The position numbers were made by a program, and so were the translations under genes. Shown here one piece after another: positions 4,531 to 10,250 of a DNA stretch of 10,250 bases. The notes under the pieces were generated by a model, which was not told the origin of the DNA, made no database searches, and saw only the letters and a list, made by a program, of their open reading frames with translations. Position 1 is the first letter of the stretch. Each line of letters begins with the position of its first letter. This stretch comes from Cellvibrionaceae bacterium (lineage in GTDB: Bacteria > Pseudomonadota > Gammaproteobacteria > Pseudomonadales > Cellvibrionaceae), in the NCBI GenBank assembly GCA_027012915.1, contig JALUYN010000470.1, positions 1-10,250 of the forward strand. The letters run 5' to 3'.

Positions 4531-5745
4531 ATGTACACGATCAATAAATCCGACAAGCTCCACGGAGTTTGCTACGACATTCGCGGCCCGGTCCTCGAAC
4601 ATGCCAATCGCCTCGAAGATGAAGGCCACCGCATACTCAAATTAAATATCGGCAATCCTGCACCTTTTGGATTCGATGCCCCAGATGAAATTATCCTCGA
4701 TGTTATCTATAACCTGCGCAATGCTCAGGGTTATTGTGAGTCGCACGGACTGTTCGCCGCACGTAAAGCAATCATGCAGGAGTGCCAGCGCCTCGACATC
4801 CCCAATGTAGAAATCAATGATATTTTTCTCGGCAACGGCGTCAGCGAACTGATCATGATGTCCATGCAAGCGCTGCTTAATAATGGCGACGAAATGCTGC
4901 TACCCTCCCCCGACTATCCACTGTGGACAGCGGCGGTGAATCTCGCCGGCGGCAAAGCCGTGCACTATACCTGTGACGAACAAGCTGGCTGGTTTCCGGA
5001 TATTGACGATATACGCTCAAAAATCACCGATAAAACCCGTGGCATTGTCATTATCAACCCCAACAATCCTACAGGCGCGGTCTACAGCCAGGAGTTACTG
5101 GAGCAGATCGTTCAACTGGCGCGCGAACACAACCTGATCATCTTTGCCGACGAAATCTACAGCAAGATTCTCTACGATGATGCCGAGTTTGTACCCATGG
5201 GGCGTCTCGCGGACGATGTGCTGTGTATCAGTTTTAACGGCCTGTCCAAATCCTATCGTCTGGCGGGCTTCCGCTCCGGCTGGATGGTAATCAGTGGAGC
5301 CAAGCACAAGGCCGCCAACTACATCGAAGGCTTGGAAATGCTGTCTTCCATGCGCCTGTGTGCCAATGTACCCGCCATGCTCGCAGTGCAAACTGCTCTG
5401 GGGGGGCACCAGAGTATCGACCAACTGGTGGCTCCGGGTGGGCGCCTGCGCGAACAGCGAGATATGGCCTGGGAGAAAATTAAAGATATACCTGGCGTAA
5501 GTTGCGTCAAACCCAAAGGTGCCATGTACCTGTTTCCAAAGATCGATCTGGACCGTCACAAAATTCACAACGACCAACAAATGGTGCTGGATTTTCTCCT
5601 GCAGGAGAAAATTCTATTGGTTGAAGGCACGGCATTTAACTGGAATAAGCCCGATCATTTCCGCGTGGTATTTCTGCCCAGAGCCGACGAGCTGGATGAT
5701 GCACTGACCAAGTTTGGCCAGTTTATCGAACGCTACAGCCAATAA
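4531..5745 (+). CDS. alaA: Alanine/glutamate-pyruvate aminotransferase AlaA
   Basis: AlaA makes L-alanine by transferring the amino group of glutamate to pyruvate, using PLP, in the cytoplasm. The 404-residue product aligns end to end with E. coli AlaA (405 residues). Shared blocks include CYDIRGPVL (14-22), LKLNIGNPAPFGFDAPDEI (37-55), NPNNPTGAVYS (176-186), FADEIY (205-210), SFNGLSKSYRLAGFRSGW (234-251), YIEGLEML.SMRLCANVPA and DHFRVV. Expected key residues are the PLP lysine K240, N179, D207, Y210 (cofactor contacts) and R378 (substrate carboxylate). The start at 4531 matches the E. coli N-terminus in length. A conventional Shine-Dalgarno sequence is missing, and the leader consists of the 15-bp tandem repeats. 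A weak promoter candidate is TCGACA (4471-4476) with CATTAA (4495-4500). The next gene follows after 20 bp. Confidence 0.97.
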   Translation: MYTINKSDKLHGVCYDIRGPVLEHANRLEDEGHRILKLNIGNPAPFGFDAPDEIILDVIYNLRNAQGYCESHGLFAARKAIMQECQRLDIPNVEINDIFLGNGVSELIMMSMQALLNNGDEMLLPSPDYPLWTAAVNLAGGKAVHYTCDEQAGWFPDIDDIRSKITDKTRGIVIINPNNPTGAVYSQELLEQIVQLAREHNLIIFADEIYSKILYDDAEFVPMGRLADDVLCISFNGLSKSYRLAGFRSGWMVISGAKHKAANYIEGLEMLSSMRLCANVPAMLAVQTALGGHQSIDQLVAPGGRLREQRDMAWEKIKDIPGVSCVKPKGAMYLFPKIDLDRHKIHNDQQMVLDFLLQEKILLVEGTAFNWNKPDHFRVVFLPRADELDDALTKFGQFIERYSQ

Positions 5746-5765
5746 TTCCAAACACAGGACAATTT

Positions 5766-6215
5766 ATGAGCGACATTCACATCGACGATTTCTACAAAGA
5801 CACCGGGAAGATCCTGGTGTCTTTGTATCGCTCATTCCCGAGAAAAACCCTGCTTTTTGTAGAAGATATCAGCGGCCCCGATACGCCCGACGAATACGGT
5901 CTGCACAGCGAGCGACATCAATCCTGCTTCGGGGCCGCCATCTGGCTAGCCGACGCAGGCTACCTCCACTACGATGAAACCGTACGCCAGGAAGCTCTGG
6001 ATCAGGCTGTATTAAGCCACAAGGCCTTTACCCTGTTATCTGCCAGAGCCGCATTCACTCCCCCCCACGATGACGACGAGCACCTGCCCCTGTCCGTTCG
6101 AGAGAGCCAATCGTCCAACATCTTTCTTCTGAAAGAAGCTCTGAAAGAAGGTGCATCTGCAGAGATCCGCAGAATTGTTCAGCACCTCATGGTGCAATCC
6201 AGAAATTACAGTTAG
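5766..6215 (+). CDS. Uncharacterised protein co-transcribed with alaA
   Basis: The product has 149 residues, is soluble and has no signal peptide. I do not assign a family. The first two thirds are well-ordered in character: an N-terminal helix (DDFYKDTGKILVSLYRSF, 7-24), a strand-like segment LLFVEDISGPDTPDEYG (29-45), and a helical block AAIWLADAGYLHYDETVRQEALDQAVLSHKAFTLL (57-91) that could be a winged-helix-type fold (the GYLHY turn followed by DQAVLSHKAFTLL). After a polar stretch (99-117, HDDDEH) a final helix covers residues 118-143. A good ribosome site, CAGGAC, precedes ATG 5766. The 20-bp gap to alaA suggests one operon, so a role tied to amino-acid metabolism or regulation is possible but not shown. 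Its TAG stop lies 2 bp from the opposing stop. Confidence 0.82.
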   Translation: MSDIHIDDFYKDTGKILVSLYRSFPRKTLLFVEDISGPDTPDEYGLHSERHQSCFGAAIWLADAGYLHYDETVRQEALDQAVLSHKAFTLLSARAAFTPPHDDDEHLPLSVRESQSSNIFLLKEALKEGASAEIRRIVQHLMVQSRNYS

Positions 6216-6217
6216 GC

Positions 6218-7153
6218 CTAAATCGAATAACAGAAATGTAAGAGTTTTAGCTGCTTTCCAACATCAACGTCTGGAAAATCCGGATGCCCCGGTAACCGCT
6301 CCACCAAGCGACAACCGGGGCATTCTTCAGCCATCAGCCCTGCAATAAATTCCTCATCCAATTCCGGCGAATTCAAACACACCAAAATATCGCCACCCTC
6401 GGGTAGTAACTCGGGAATACGCCGCAGTAACTTGCCGTAGTCTTTTTCCGCAACGAAGCTCCCCGGCTGATACGACGGTGGGTCCATGATCACCACATCA
6501 TAGGGCCCAGCGCGGCGAATTCGCCCCCAGGATTTGAGAATATCCTCTGACAGAAAGCGAACATTATCGGTAGGCTGATTATTGATGCGATGGGCTTCGC
6601 GGCCCTGGGACAAGGACGACGAACTCATATCCACATTGACAATCGCTGCTGCGCCAGCGGCCTGTGCGACCACGGAGAATGCACACGTATAGGCAAACAA
6701 ATTCAAAACCCGCTTGCCTTCAGCGCGCTGTTCCAACCATCGCCGCCCAGGCTCCATATCCAGAAAGAACCCCACATTTTGACGCCCGTCCAGGGTAATA
6801 GGGAACAGCAATTCTCCACGGCGAGCGCGCAATGACTCGGGCAATTCACCCCATACAGTCTCAGCCGGTGCCCCATCCAGAAAACGTCGCTGTACCTGCA
6901 AAGCGCCAAGCTCGTGGGACTCGACGATTTCCGTAAGCCCTTGAATCAAAGCCGTTTCCAGGATCTCTTCCAAAGGCTTATAGAGCGTCAGCCTCAAGAC
7001 CGGTGAAAACAAATCGACGGTGACCTGCTCAAACCCGGGGAAACAACAACCGCGCCCATGAAATAGTCGTTGACTGTCCCACTGAGCCACTGGCGTGCCA
7101 GCGTTGATCAACTCGCCCAGACGAGCCATTACCTGTTCAATAGGCGCTATCAT
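6218..7153 (-). CDS. Class I SAM-dependent methyltransferase, RlmI/RlmK-like
   Basis: This 311-residue protein has a Rossmann methyltransferase domain typical of the rRNA methyltransferases RlmI and RlmK. Evidence is NVGFFLDMEPGRRWLEQRAEGKRVLNLFAYTCAFS (126-160), which holds the lead-in and SAM-binding motif I, an acidic residue for the SAM ribose (D175 in VNVDMS), SEDIL (202-206), and the catalytic-loop motif MDPPSY (223-228). It lacks the N-terminal PUA domain of RlmI (396 residues in E. coli) and any THUMP domain. Residues 1-115 form a distinct N-terminal part. The target is probably RNA, but the base is unknown; the cysteine arrangement of m5C enzymes is not evident. ATG 7153 follows the stop of the upstream kinase gene directly (TAAATG), with AGGGTAA as the ribosome site inside that gene, so translation is probably coupled. 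Confidence 0.88.
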   Translation of the reverse strand: MIAPIEQVMARLGELINAGTPVAQWDSQRLFHGRGCCFPGFEQVTVDLFSPVLRLTLYKPLEEILETALIQGLTEIVESHELGALQVQRRFLDGAPAETVWGELPESLRARRGELLFPITLDGRQNVGFFLDMEPGRRWLEQRAEGKRVLNLFAYTCAFSVVAQAAGAAAIVNVDMSSSSLSQGREAHRINNQPTDNVRFLSEDILKSWGRIRRAGPYDVVIMDPPSYQPGSFVAEKDYGKLLRRIPELLPEGGDILVCLNSPELDEEFIAGLMAEECPGCRLVERLPGHPDFPDVDVGKQLKLLHFCYSI

Positions 7154-8341
7154 TTATGCGTTACCCTGTACTTCATTTTTTAAATTGGTATGGTCCGGGC
7201 AATCTCCCAGCGGGTAGAGAATGGCATCACGGTAACCCGTAATCACCCGTATGTACCCTTGCCACTGACGATCGAGTTGCACATCGTTACTGTCCATCAA
7301 TAACGAGCGCCCCTGCAGCGATCGAATTTTGGTCTTGGTAGCCACTACCACAATCGCATCTCGGCCTAAACGACGCAAAATCTTCGCGGTAAACTGTTGA
7401 TTGCCACGCCCGAACAACGCCCCCTGTTGACCGGTAACAGACAATATCGCCTGAATGGGGCCCGCGTGCATTTCGACGAGAGCCTCTATCGAAGCGGCAT
7501 CCATATCACTATCGAGTAGCTGTTCATCAAGCACAGCGTCAACTCCCAACAGGGTATTGGGCAAACCCAGCTGGTCCATAAAGGCCTGAGGCGTTGTTCC
7601 AGCCCCGACCAGATACAGGGTTTCCGGGTCCAGGTTCTCGATCAGCTCTGCGGCGATATCATCCAGCACCAGCTCTTCGACTTCCTGCCCACCTTGTTTA
7701 ACCTGCTGCACGAACTGGCCATTTTGGGGCACACTCAACTCGCCAAAATAGCGGCTCTTCACAATGCCCTGACGCAGTGCTGCCTCATCGATATCTCGAA
7801 CCTCCTGAGGCTGGATATCCACCAGTTCTCCACGAATCATCAGCTCTAACAGCTCGGCGGCAGCCTCAGGGGATACCGCAAATACGCCGGAGTGCATTTT
7901 CACTCCCGTGGGAATTCCCAACGCAGGGGTGTGCTCACCTATGGCCTGACAGACATCCCGCGCCGTGCCATCACCTCCGGCAAACACCAGAATGTCCACC
8001 GACTCAGCTACGAGGTCGGCCACGGCGCGCTGAGTGTCTTCCGCGCTGGTTTTCTCGGTTTGCGGATGCCCTACAACCAGCGGCTCAAAGCCGCACTCAA
8101 TTGCCACCTGCTGCCCCATAGAGCCGCCATAGGTACTTACTTTTACTGCGCCGGGACAGCGTTTAGCCAATTGCCCCAGACAGCGTGCCGCGCGCTTCTC
8201 AGCTCGAAGTTCGGCGCCTTCAGCCAAGGCCCGCTCTACCAAGGCTTTGTCATCGCTACCCTTGAGCGCCGCAGGCCCGCCAATACCGGCGGTAGGATTG
8301 ATTACCAACCCAATATGGAGGCTGTGTTCTACGTTATTCAT
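7154..8341 (-). CDS. ATP-NAD kinase family protein (COG3199 type)
   Basis: The 395-residue product belongs to the NAD kinase/diacylglycerol kinase-like superfamily. Signatures are LHIGLVINPTAGIGGPAAL (8-26), the nucleotide-binding GGDGTARD (122-129) in VDILVFAGGDGTARDVCQAIG, and LGIPTGVKMHSGVFA (141-155). It is longer than canonical NadK (about 290-300 residues) and has the arrangement of the separate COG3199 group, whose substrate is poorly defined; it should not be called nadK. The C-terminal region 292-380 contains GRGNQQFTAKILRRLG and a conserved-looking IRVITGYRDAILYPLG. Upstream of ATG 8341 I see no Shine-Dalgarno sequence. A -10-like TAGAAT at 8357-8352 would give a transcript starting only a few bases before the ATG. 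It is the first gene of a two-gene operon with the methyltransferase. Confidence 0.9.
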   Translation of the reverse strand: MNNVEHSLHIGLVINPTAGIGGPAALKGSDDKALVERALAEGAELRAEKRAARCLGQLAKRCPGAVKVSTYGGSMGQQVAIECGFEPLVVGHPQTEKTSAEDTQRAVADLVAESVDILVFAGGDGTARDVCQAIGEHTPALGIPTGVKMHSGVFAVSPEAAAELLELMIRGELVDIQPQEVRDIDEAALRQGIVKSRYFGELSVPQNGQFVQQVKQGGQEVEELVLDDIAAELIENLDPETLYLVGAGTTPQAFMDQLGLPNTLLGVDAVLDEQLLDSDMDAASIEALVEMHAGPIQAILSVTGQQGALFGRGNQQFTAKILRRLGRDAIVVVATKTKIRSLQGRSLLMDSNDVQLDRQWQGYIRVITGYRDAILYPLGDCPDHTNLKNEVQGNA

Positions 8342-8588
8342 CGCAATATTTATTCTAAGTGGTCGAGTTTATTTCCATAACTGCCAGGCCCCGTGATTCG
8401 GACTTATGCCATTTTCATCTAGAGAAAAGCGCAATAACAGCGATCAAATCAAACCTGGGGCATATACTTAATCTACGCTCCAAGCGTTTCACGCCTTCAA
8501 CAATTCACCCCAGTGTAACGAAAGCGTCATAGAAGGAACCTATATTGCAGCCAACGCAAGTTAGAGTAGAGAAGTTATAGGTGGTCTT
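8342..8588. other. Divergent intergenic region before the ATP-NAD kinase and the 62-residue gene
   Basis: These 247 bp contain no coding frame that I trust. On the minus side a -10-like TAGAAT (8357-8352) has a poor -35 (TTATGG, 8380-8375). On the plus side a TATACT (8463-8468) lacks a -35 and is followed by a 13-bp inverted repeat, ACGCT-CCA-AGCGT (8475-8487), that could be an operator. A sigma54-like element is listed separately. Confidence 0.4.
8534..8550 (+). promoter_or_regulatory. Sigma54-like -24/-12 element before the 62-residue gene
   Basis: AGGAACCTATATTGCAG has the GG-N10-GC spacing required for sigma54 promoters, with GG at 8535-8536 and GC at 8547-8548, and an exact TTGCA at the -12 end. 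The -24 half (AGGAAC) matches TGGCAC at four of six positions. Transcription would begin near 8560 and leave a leader of about 29 nt. Such matches can occur by chance, and no enhancer-binding site is identified. Confidence 0.3.
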
Positions 8589-8777
8589 ATGTTAAATGTT
8601 CAGGCTCAAACTCAGTCCAACAGTGATTTTTTCCAGAGAGATTTCCATGGCGGCGCCATTATTGATAGCCACGGTCAGGAAATACCAATGACCGCGGAAA
8701 TGATCGACTCCGCGCTGGAGCAGCTCAGTCAGGAGCAAGACCGGACGCCTAAAAAGTACGGTTTCATCACCTTCTGA
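8589..8777 (+). CDS. Small 62-residue protein, PA1571-like
   Basis: This very short soluble protein has a polar N-terminus, then the patterned core FHGGAIIDSHGQEIPMTAEMIDSALEQL (residues 19-46) and a basic tail ending KKYGFITF. The core (GG..ID..G.EI..T..MI..A) resembles small Pseudomonas proteins that I recall as the PA1571 family, of unknown function; in P. aeruginosa PA1571 is, as I remember, next to an ATP-NAD kinase-like gene, as here. That synteny is recollection only. A strong ribosome site AGGTGG (8579-8584) lies 4 bases before ATG 8589, and a good terminator follows the stop directly. A monocistronic, really expressed gene is therefore likely despite its size. Confidence 0.82.
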   Translation: MLNVQAQTQSNSDFFQRDFHGGAIIDSHGQEIPMTAEMIDSALEQLSQEQDRTPKKYGFITF

Positions 8778-8795
8778 TCTCCACGAGGTCTTTTT
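8776..8795 (+). terminator. Rho-independent terminator of the 62-residue gene
   Basis: GATCTC (8776-8781) pairs with GAGGTC (8785-8790), with one G-T wobble, over the 3-nt loop CAC, and is followed at once by TTTTT (8791-8795). The stem begins inside the TGA stop codon. In the reverse direction no T run follows, so it does not obviously terminate pdxB. Confidence 0.75.
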
Positions 8796-8822
8796 GTAAT
8801 ACTCCCAATCCTGTCGTCGCAG

Positions 8823-10067
8823 TTATTTGCCAGGGGCGGAAAAACCAAGCTCATCAAGCATAGCTTGCAGCCTCGGCTCACTTCCTGAAACTGCGCCATT
8901 TGCCAGCCTTACCTCTGTCGTAAAAAACTCCCTACGTACACGGTAGTTTTTGCGAAGCCCATCAAAAACCTCACTGAAAACGGTTTGCAATGATGTGGTG
9001 TCACTGTCTCTGGCTGCCCTTTGCAACTGCTCACGCATGCTCTGATCGTCAATTGCCACATCATAGCCATAACGGATAGCCTGATTGAGAATCTGCTGAG
9101 CTGAACCGCTCAGATTGTCCAGCACCTTGTACTCTTGCGGCAGCAACTGCTGTGCGGTTTTCTGCGCTGGCACTTTCAAATAGTCGCACAGAGCTCGATA
9201 AATCATCGCTGTGCCTTCCACCTTACCGTCAAAGCTGTAACCGGCGATATGAGGTGTGGCCATGGCAATATCCGGCAGCAACTGCGGATCGACAAAGGGC
9301 TCGAGTTCCCAAACATCCAGCGCAACATCAATATCGTTTCGCTCAAGCAGAATCCGTTTCAGCGCGCTGTTATCGATGACCGGACCACGCCCGGCGTTAA
9401 TCAACAATGCCCCTTGCTTTAGCAGCGACAATTGATCAGCGCCCAATAGATGATAACTGGGGTGCGCTCCGGTACGAGTTAATGGAGCGTGCATGGCAAT
9501 GACATCAGCTGCAAGAACCTGTTCCAGACTGACCTGATCATCCAAATCGCGGTACTCCTCATGGGATGTCAGATTCAACAAAGGGTCATAGAAGTTGACG
9601 TTCAGGCCCAAAGCCTTGAGCTTCCCGTAGAGAGCGCCACCCACATTGCCGCAGCCGATAATGCCAAAACTACGCTGCAGCCAGTCTGGACGTAGATGAG
9701 ACAACACGCTGAAAACATACTCCACCACGGAATTGGCATTACAGCCCGGCGCACTGCTATGGATAATCCCGGTCCGCGCCAGGTAGTCGAGATCCAGGTG
9801 GTCTACCCCGATGGTGCAAGTGCCGACAAATCCCACTCGGCTGCCCTCGAGTAGCTGGCTGTCGACTCGTGTAACAGACCGTACCAACAAGACATCGGCG
9901 TGCTGTATATCCTTTGCCGTCATAGAGCGCCCCGGCAGGGTTGTAATCTCGCCGAAGTCGGAAAAAAACTCTTTGACGTAGGGAATGTTCTCATCGGCGA
10001 CGATACGCAGAGAACGATTTCTGTCTGCACGGATCCCTGGGTGTACTTCGCGGGATTCAATAGTCAC
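8823..10067 (-). CDS. pdxB: Erythronate-4-phosphate dehydrogenase PdxB
   Basis: PdxB oxidises 4-phospho-D-erythronate to 2-oxo-3-hydroxy-4-phosphobutanoate, the second step of DXP-dependent pyridoxal 5'-phosphate synthesis, in the cytoplasm. The 414-residue product follows E. coli PdxB (378): VADENIPY at the start, FVGTCTIGVDH (80-90), APGCNANSVVEYVFS (106-120), the NAD-binding GCGNVG (138-143) with D161, INAGRGPVIDN (223-233), LDVWELEP (250-257) and TPHIAGYS (271-278). Catalytic residues by alignment are R227, E256 and H273, a constant 19 above E. coli numbering. DGLRKNYRVRREF (369-381) marks the C-terminal dimerisation domain. GTG 10067 is the only available start, with GGGGGA six bases upstream, and gives a 19-residue polar N-terminal extension. 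The start overlaps the upstream gene's TGA by four bases (GTGA), implying coupling. Confidence 0.96.
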   Translation of the reverse strand: MTIESREVHPGIRADRNRSLRIVADENIPYVKEFFSDFGEITTLPGRSMTAKDIQHADVLLVRSVTRVDSQLLEGSRVGFVGTCTIGVDHLDLDYLARTGIIHSSAPGCNANSVVEYVFSVLSHLRPDWLQRSFGIIGCGNVGGALYGKLKALGLNVNFYDPLLNLTSHEEYRDLDDQVSLEQVLAADVIAMHAPLTRTGAHPSYHLLGADQLSLLKQGALLINAGRGPVIDNSALKRILLERNDIDVALDVWELEPFVDPQLLPDIAMATPHIAGYSFDGKVEGTAMIYRALCDYLKVPAQKTAQQLLPQEYKVLDNLSGSAQQILNQAIRYGYDVAIDDQSMREQLQRAARDSDTTSLQTVFSEVFDGLRKNYRVRREFFTTEVRLANGAVSGSEPRLQAMLDELGFSAPGK

Positions 10068-10250
10068 ACCAAGTCCCCCAGATGATAGGGCTCGGGCGTC
10101 AGAGTATTGCTGACTCCGGATCTAGCCTCCAACGCCCGAATCAACCTCTGGCAGCGTTCTGAAACACCGTCGGCGACAAAGTTCAAGACCTGAGCATAGA
10201 TGTTCTGTTTAAAGGCATCACTCGCCCCCAGTCCGGCCTCCAGATTATCC
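10064..10250 (-). CDS. C-terminal end of an unidentified protein (5' part beyond the window)
   Basis: On the minus strand an open frame enters from the right edge and ends at TGA 10066-10064, giving 61 residues. The segment is mostly helical in character (DAFKQNIYAQVLNFVADGVSERCQRLIRALEARSG) with a short tail TPEPYHLGDLV. Its stop overlaps the GTG start of pdxB by four bases, so it is almost certainly a real coding end and the upstream gene in the pdxB transcript. I do not recognise the family from this fragment; it does not look like AceK, which I recall upstream of pdxB in P. aeruginosa. Confidence 0.7.
   Translation of the reverse strand, partial: DNLEAGLGASDAFKQNIYAQVLNFVADGVSERCQRLIRALEARSGVSNTLTPEPYHLGDLV

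Noticed and set aside
4382..4645. Open frame of 87 codons across the 15-bp repeats, encoding a repeated KENCI peptide
   Set aside because: It overlaps the well-supported start of alaA out of frame, begins with a GTG lacking a ribosome site, and its repeat peptide is a mechanical result of a 15-bp DNA repeat.
5095..5580. Minus-strand open frame of 161 codons
   Set aside because: It is antisense to alaA and shows no recognisable domain.
7892..8380. Plus-strand open frame of 162 codons
   Set aside because: It is antisense to the ATP-NAD kinase gene, which has clear motifs in the opposite direction.

Overview
This window looks like an ordinary housekeeping stretch of a gammaproteobacterial chromosome. 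AlaA, PdxB, MsrB and the YadG-type ABC ATPase all closely match their gammaproteobacterial forms. Several small or uncharacterised proteins resemble families I associate with Pseudomonas and its relatives, so I infer Pseudomonadales in the wide sense, possibly a marine Cellvibrio-like lineage. Composition is moderate and fairly even by eye, with densely packed genes. I see no phage, IS element, CRISPR, toxin-antitoxin or defence locus, and no convincing undescribed system. The more notable items are small-scale.

Left part (1-2536): the 5' part of a YadG-like ABC transporter ATPase runs off the left edge on the minus strand. A divergent small conserved protein (721-1035) follows, then a hairpin. 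Next is a minus-strand tRNA operon of four genes, a tandem duplication of a Glu(UUC)-Gly(GCC) pair, driven by a near-consensus sigma70 promoter with a G/C-rich discriminator. Divergent from it is an uncharacterised single-pass membrane protein with a coiled-coil cytoplasmic part (1745-2536), which ends flush against the next gene.

Middle part (2537-4530): a compact minus-strand operon reads msrB, then a Tag/HhH-GPD-like DNA glycosylase, then a DUF1499 membrane protein. The junctions are abutting or 16 bp, so co-transcription is likely. The first two genes fit a repair theme (oxidised protein, damaged DNA); the DUF1499 protein has no known role. The gap before alaA carries a three-copy 15-bp tandem repeat ending six bases before the alaA start.

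Right part (4531-10250): alaA (alanine/glutamate aminotransferase) is followed by a small uncharacterised gene. They converge on a second minus-strand operon: an ATP-NAD kinase-family protein, then an RlmI/RlmK-like SAM-dependent methyltransferase. A 62-residue protein with a good terminator lies alone at 8589-8777. pdxB (pyridoxal 5'-phosphate synthesis) follows on the minus strand, its GTG start overlapping the stop of an upstream gene that enters from the right edge. AlaA needs PLP, which PdxB helps make, but nothing here shows a regulatory link between them.
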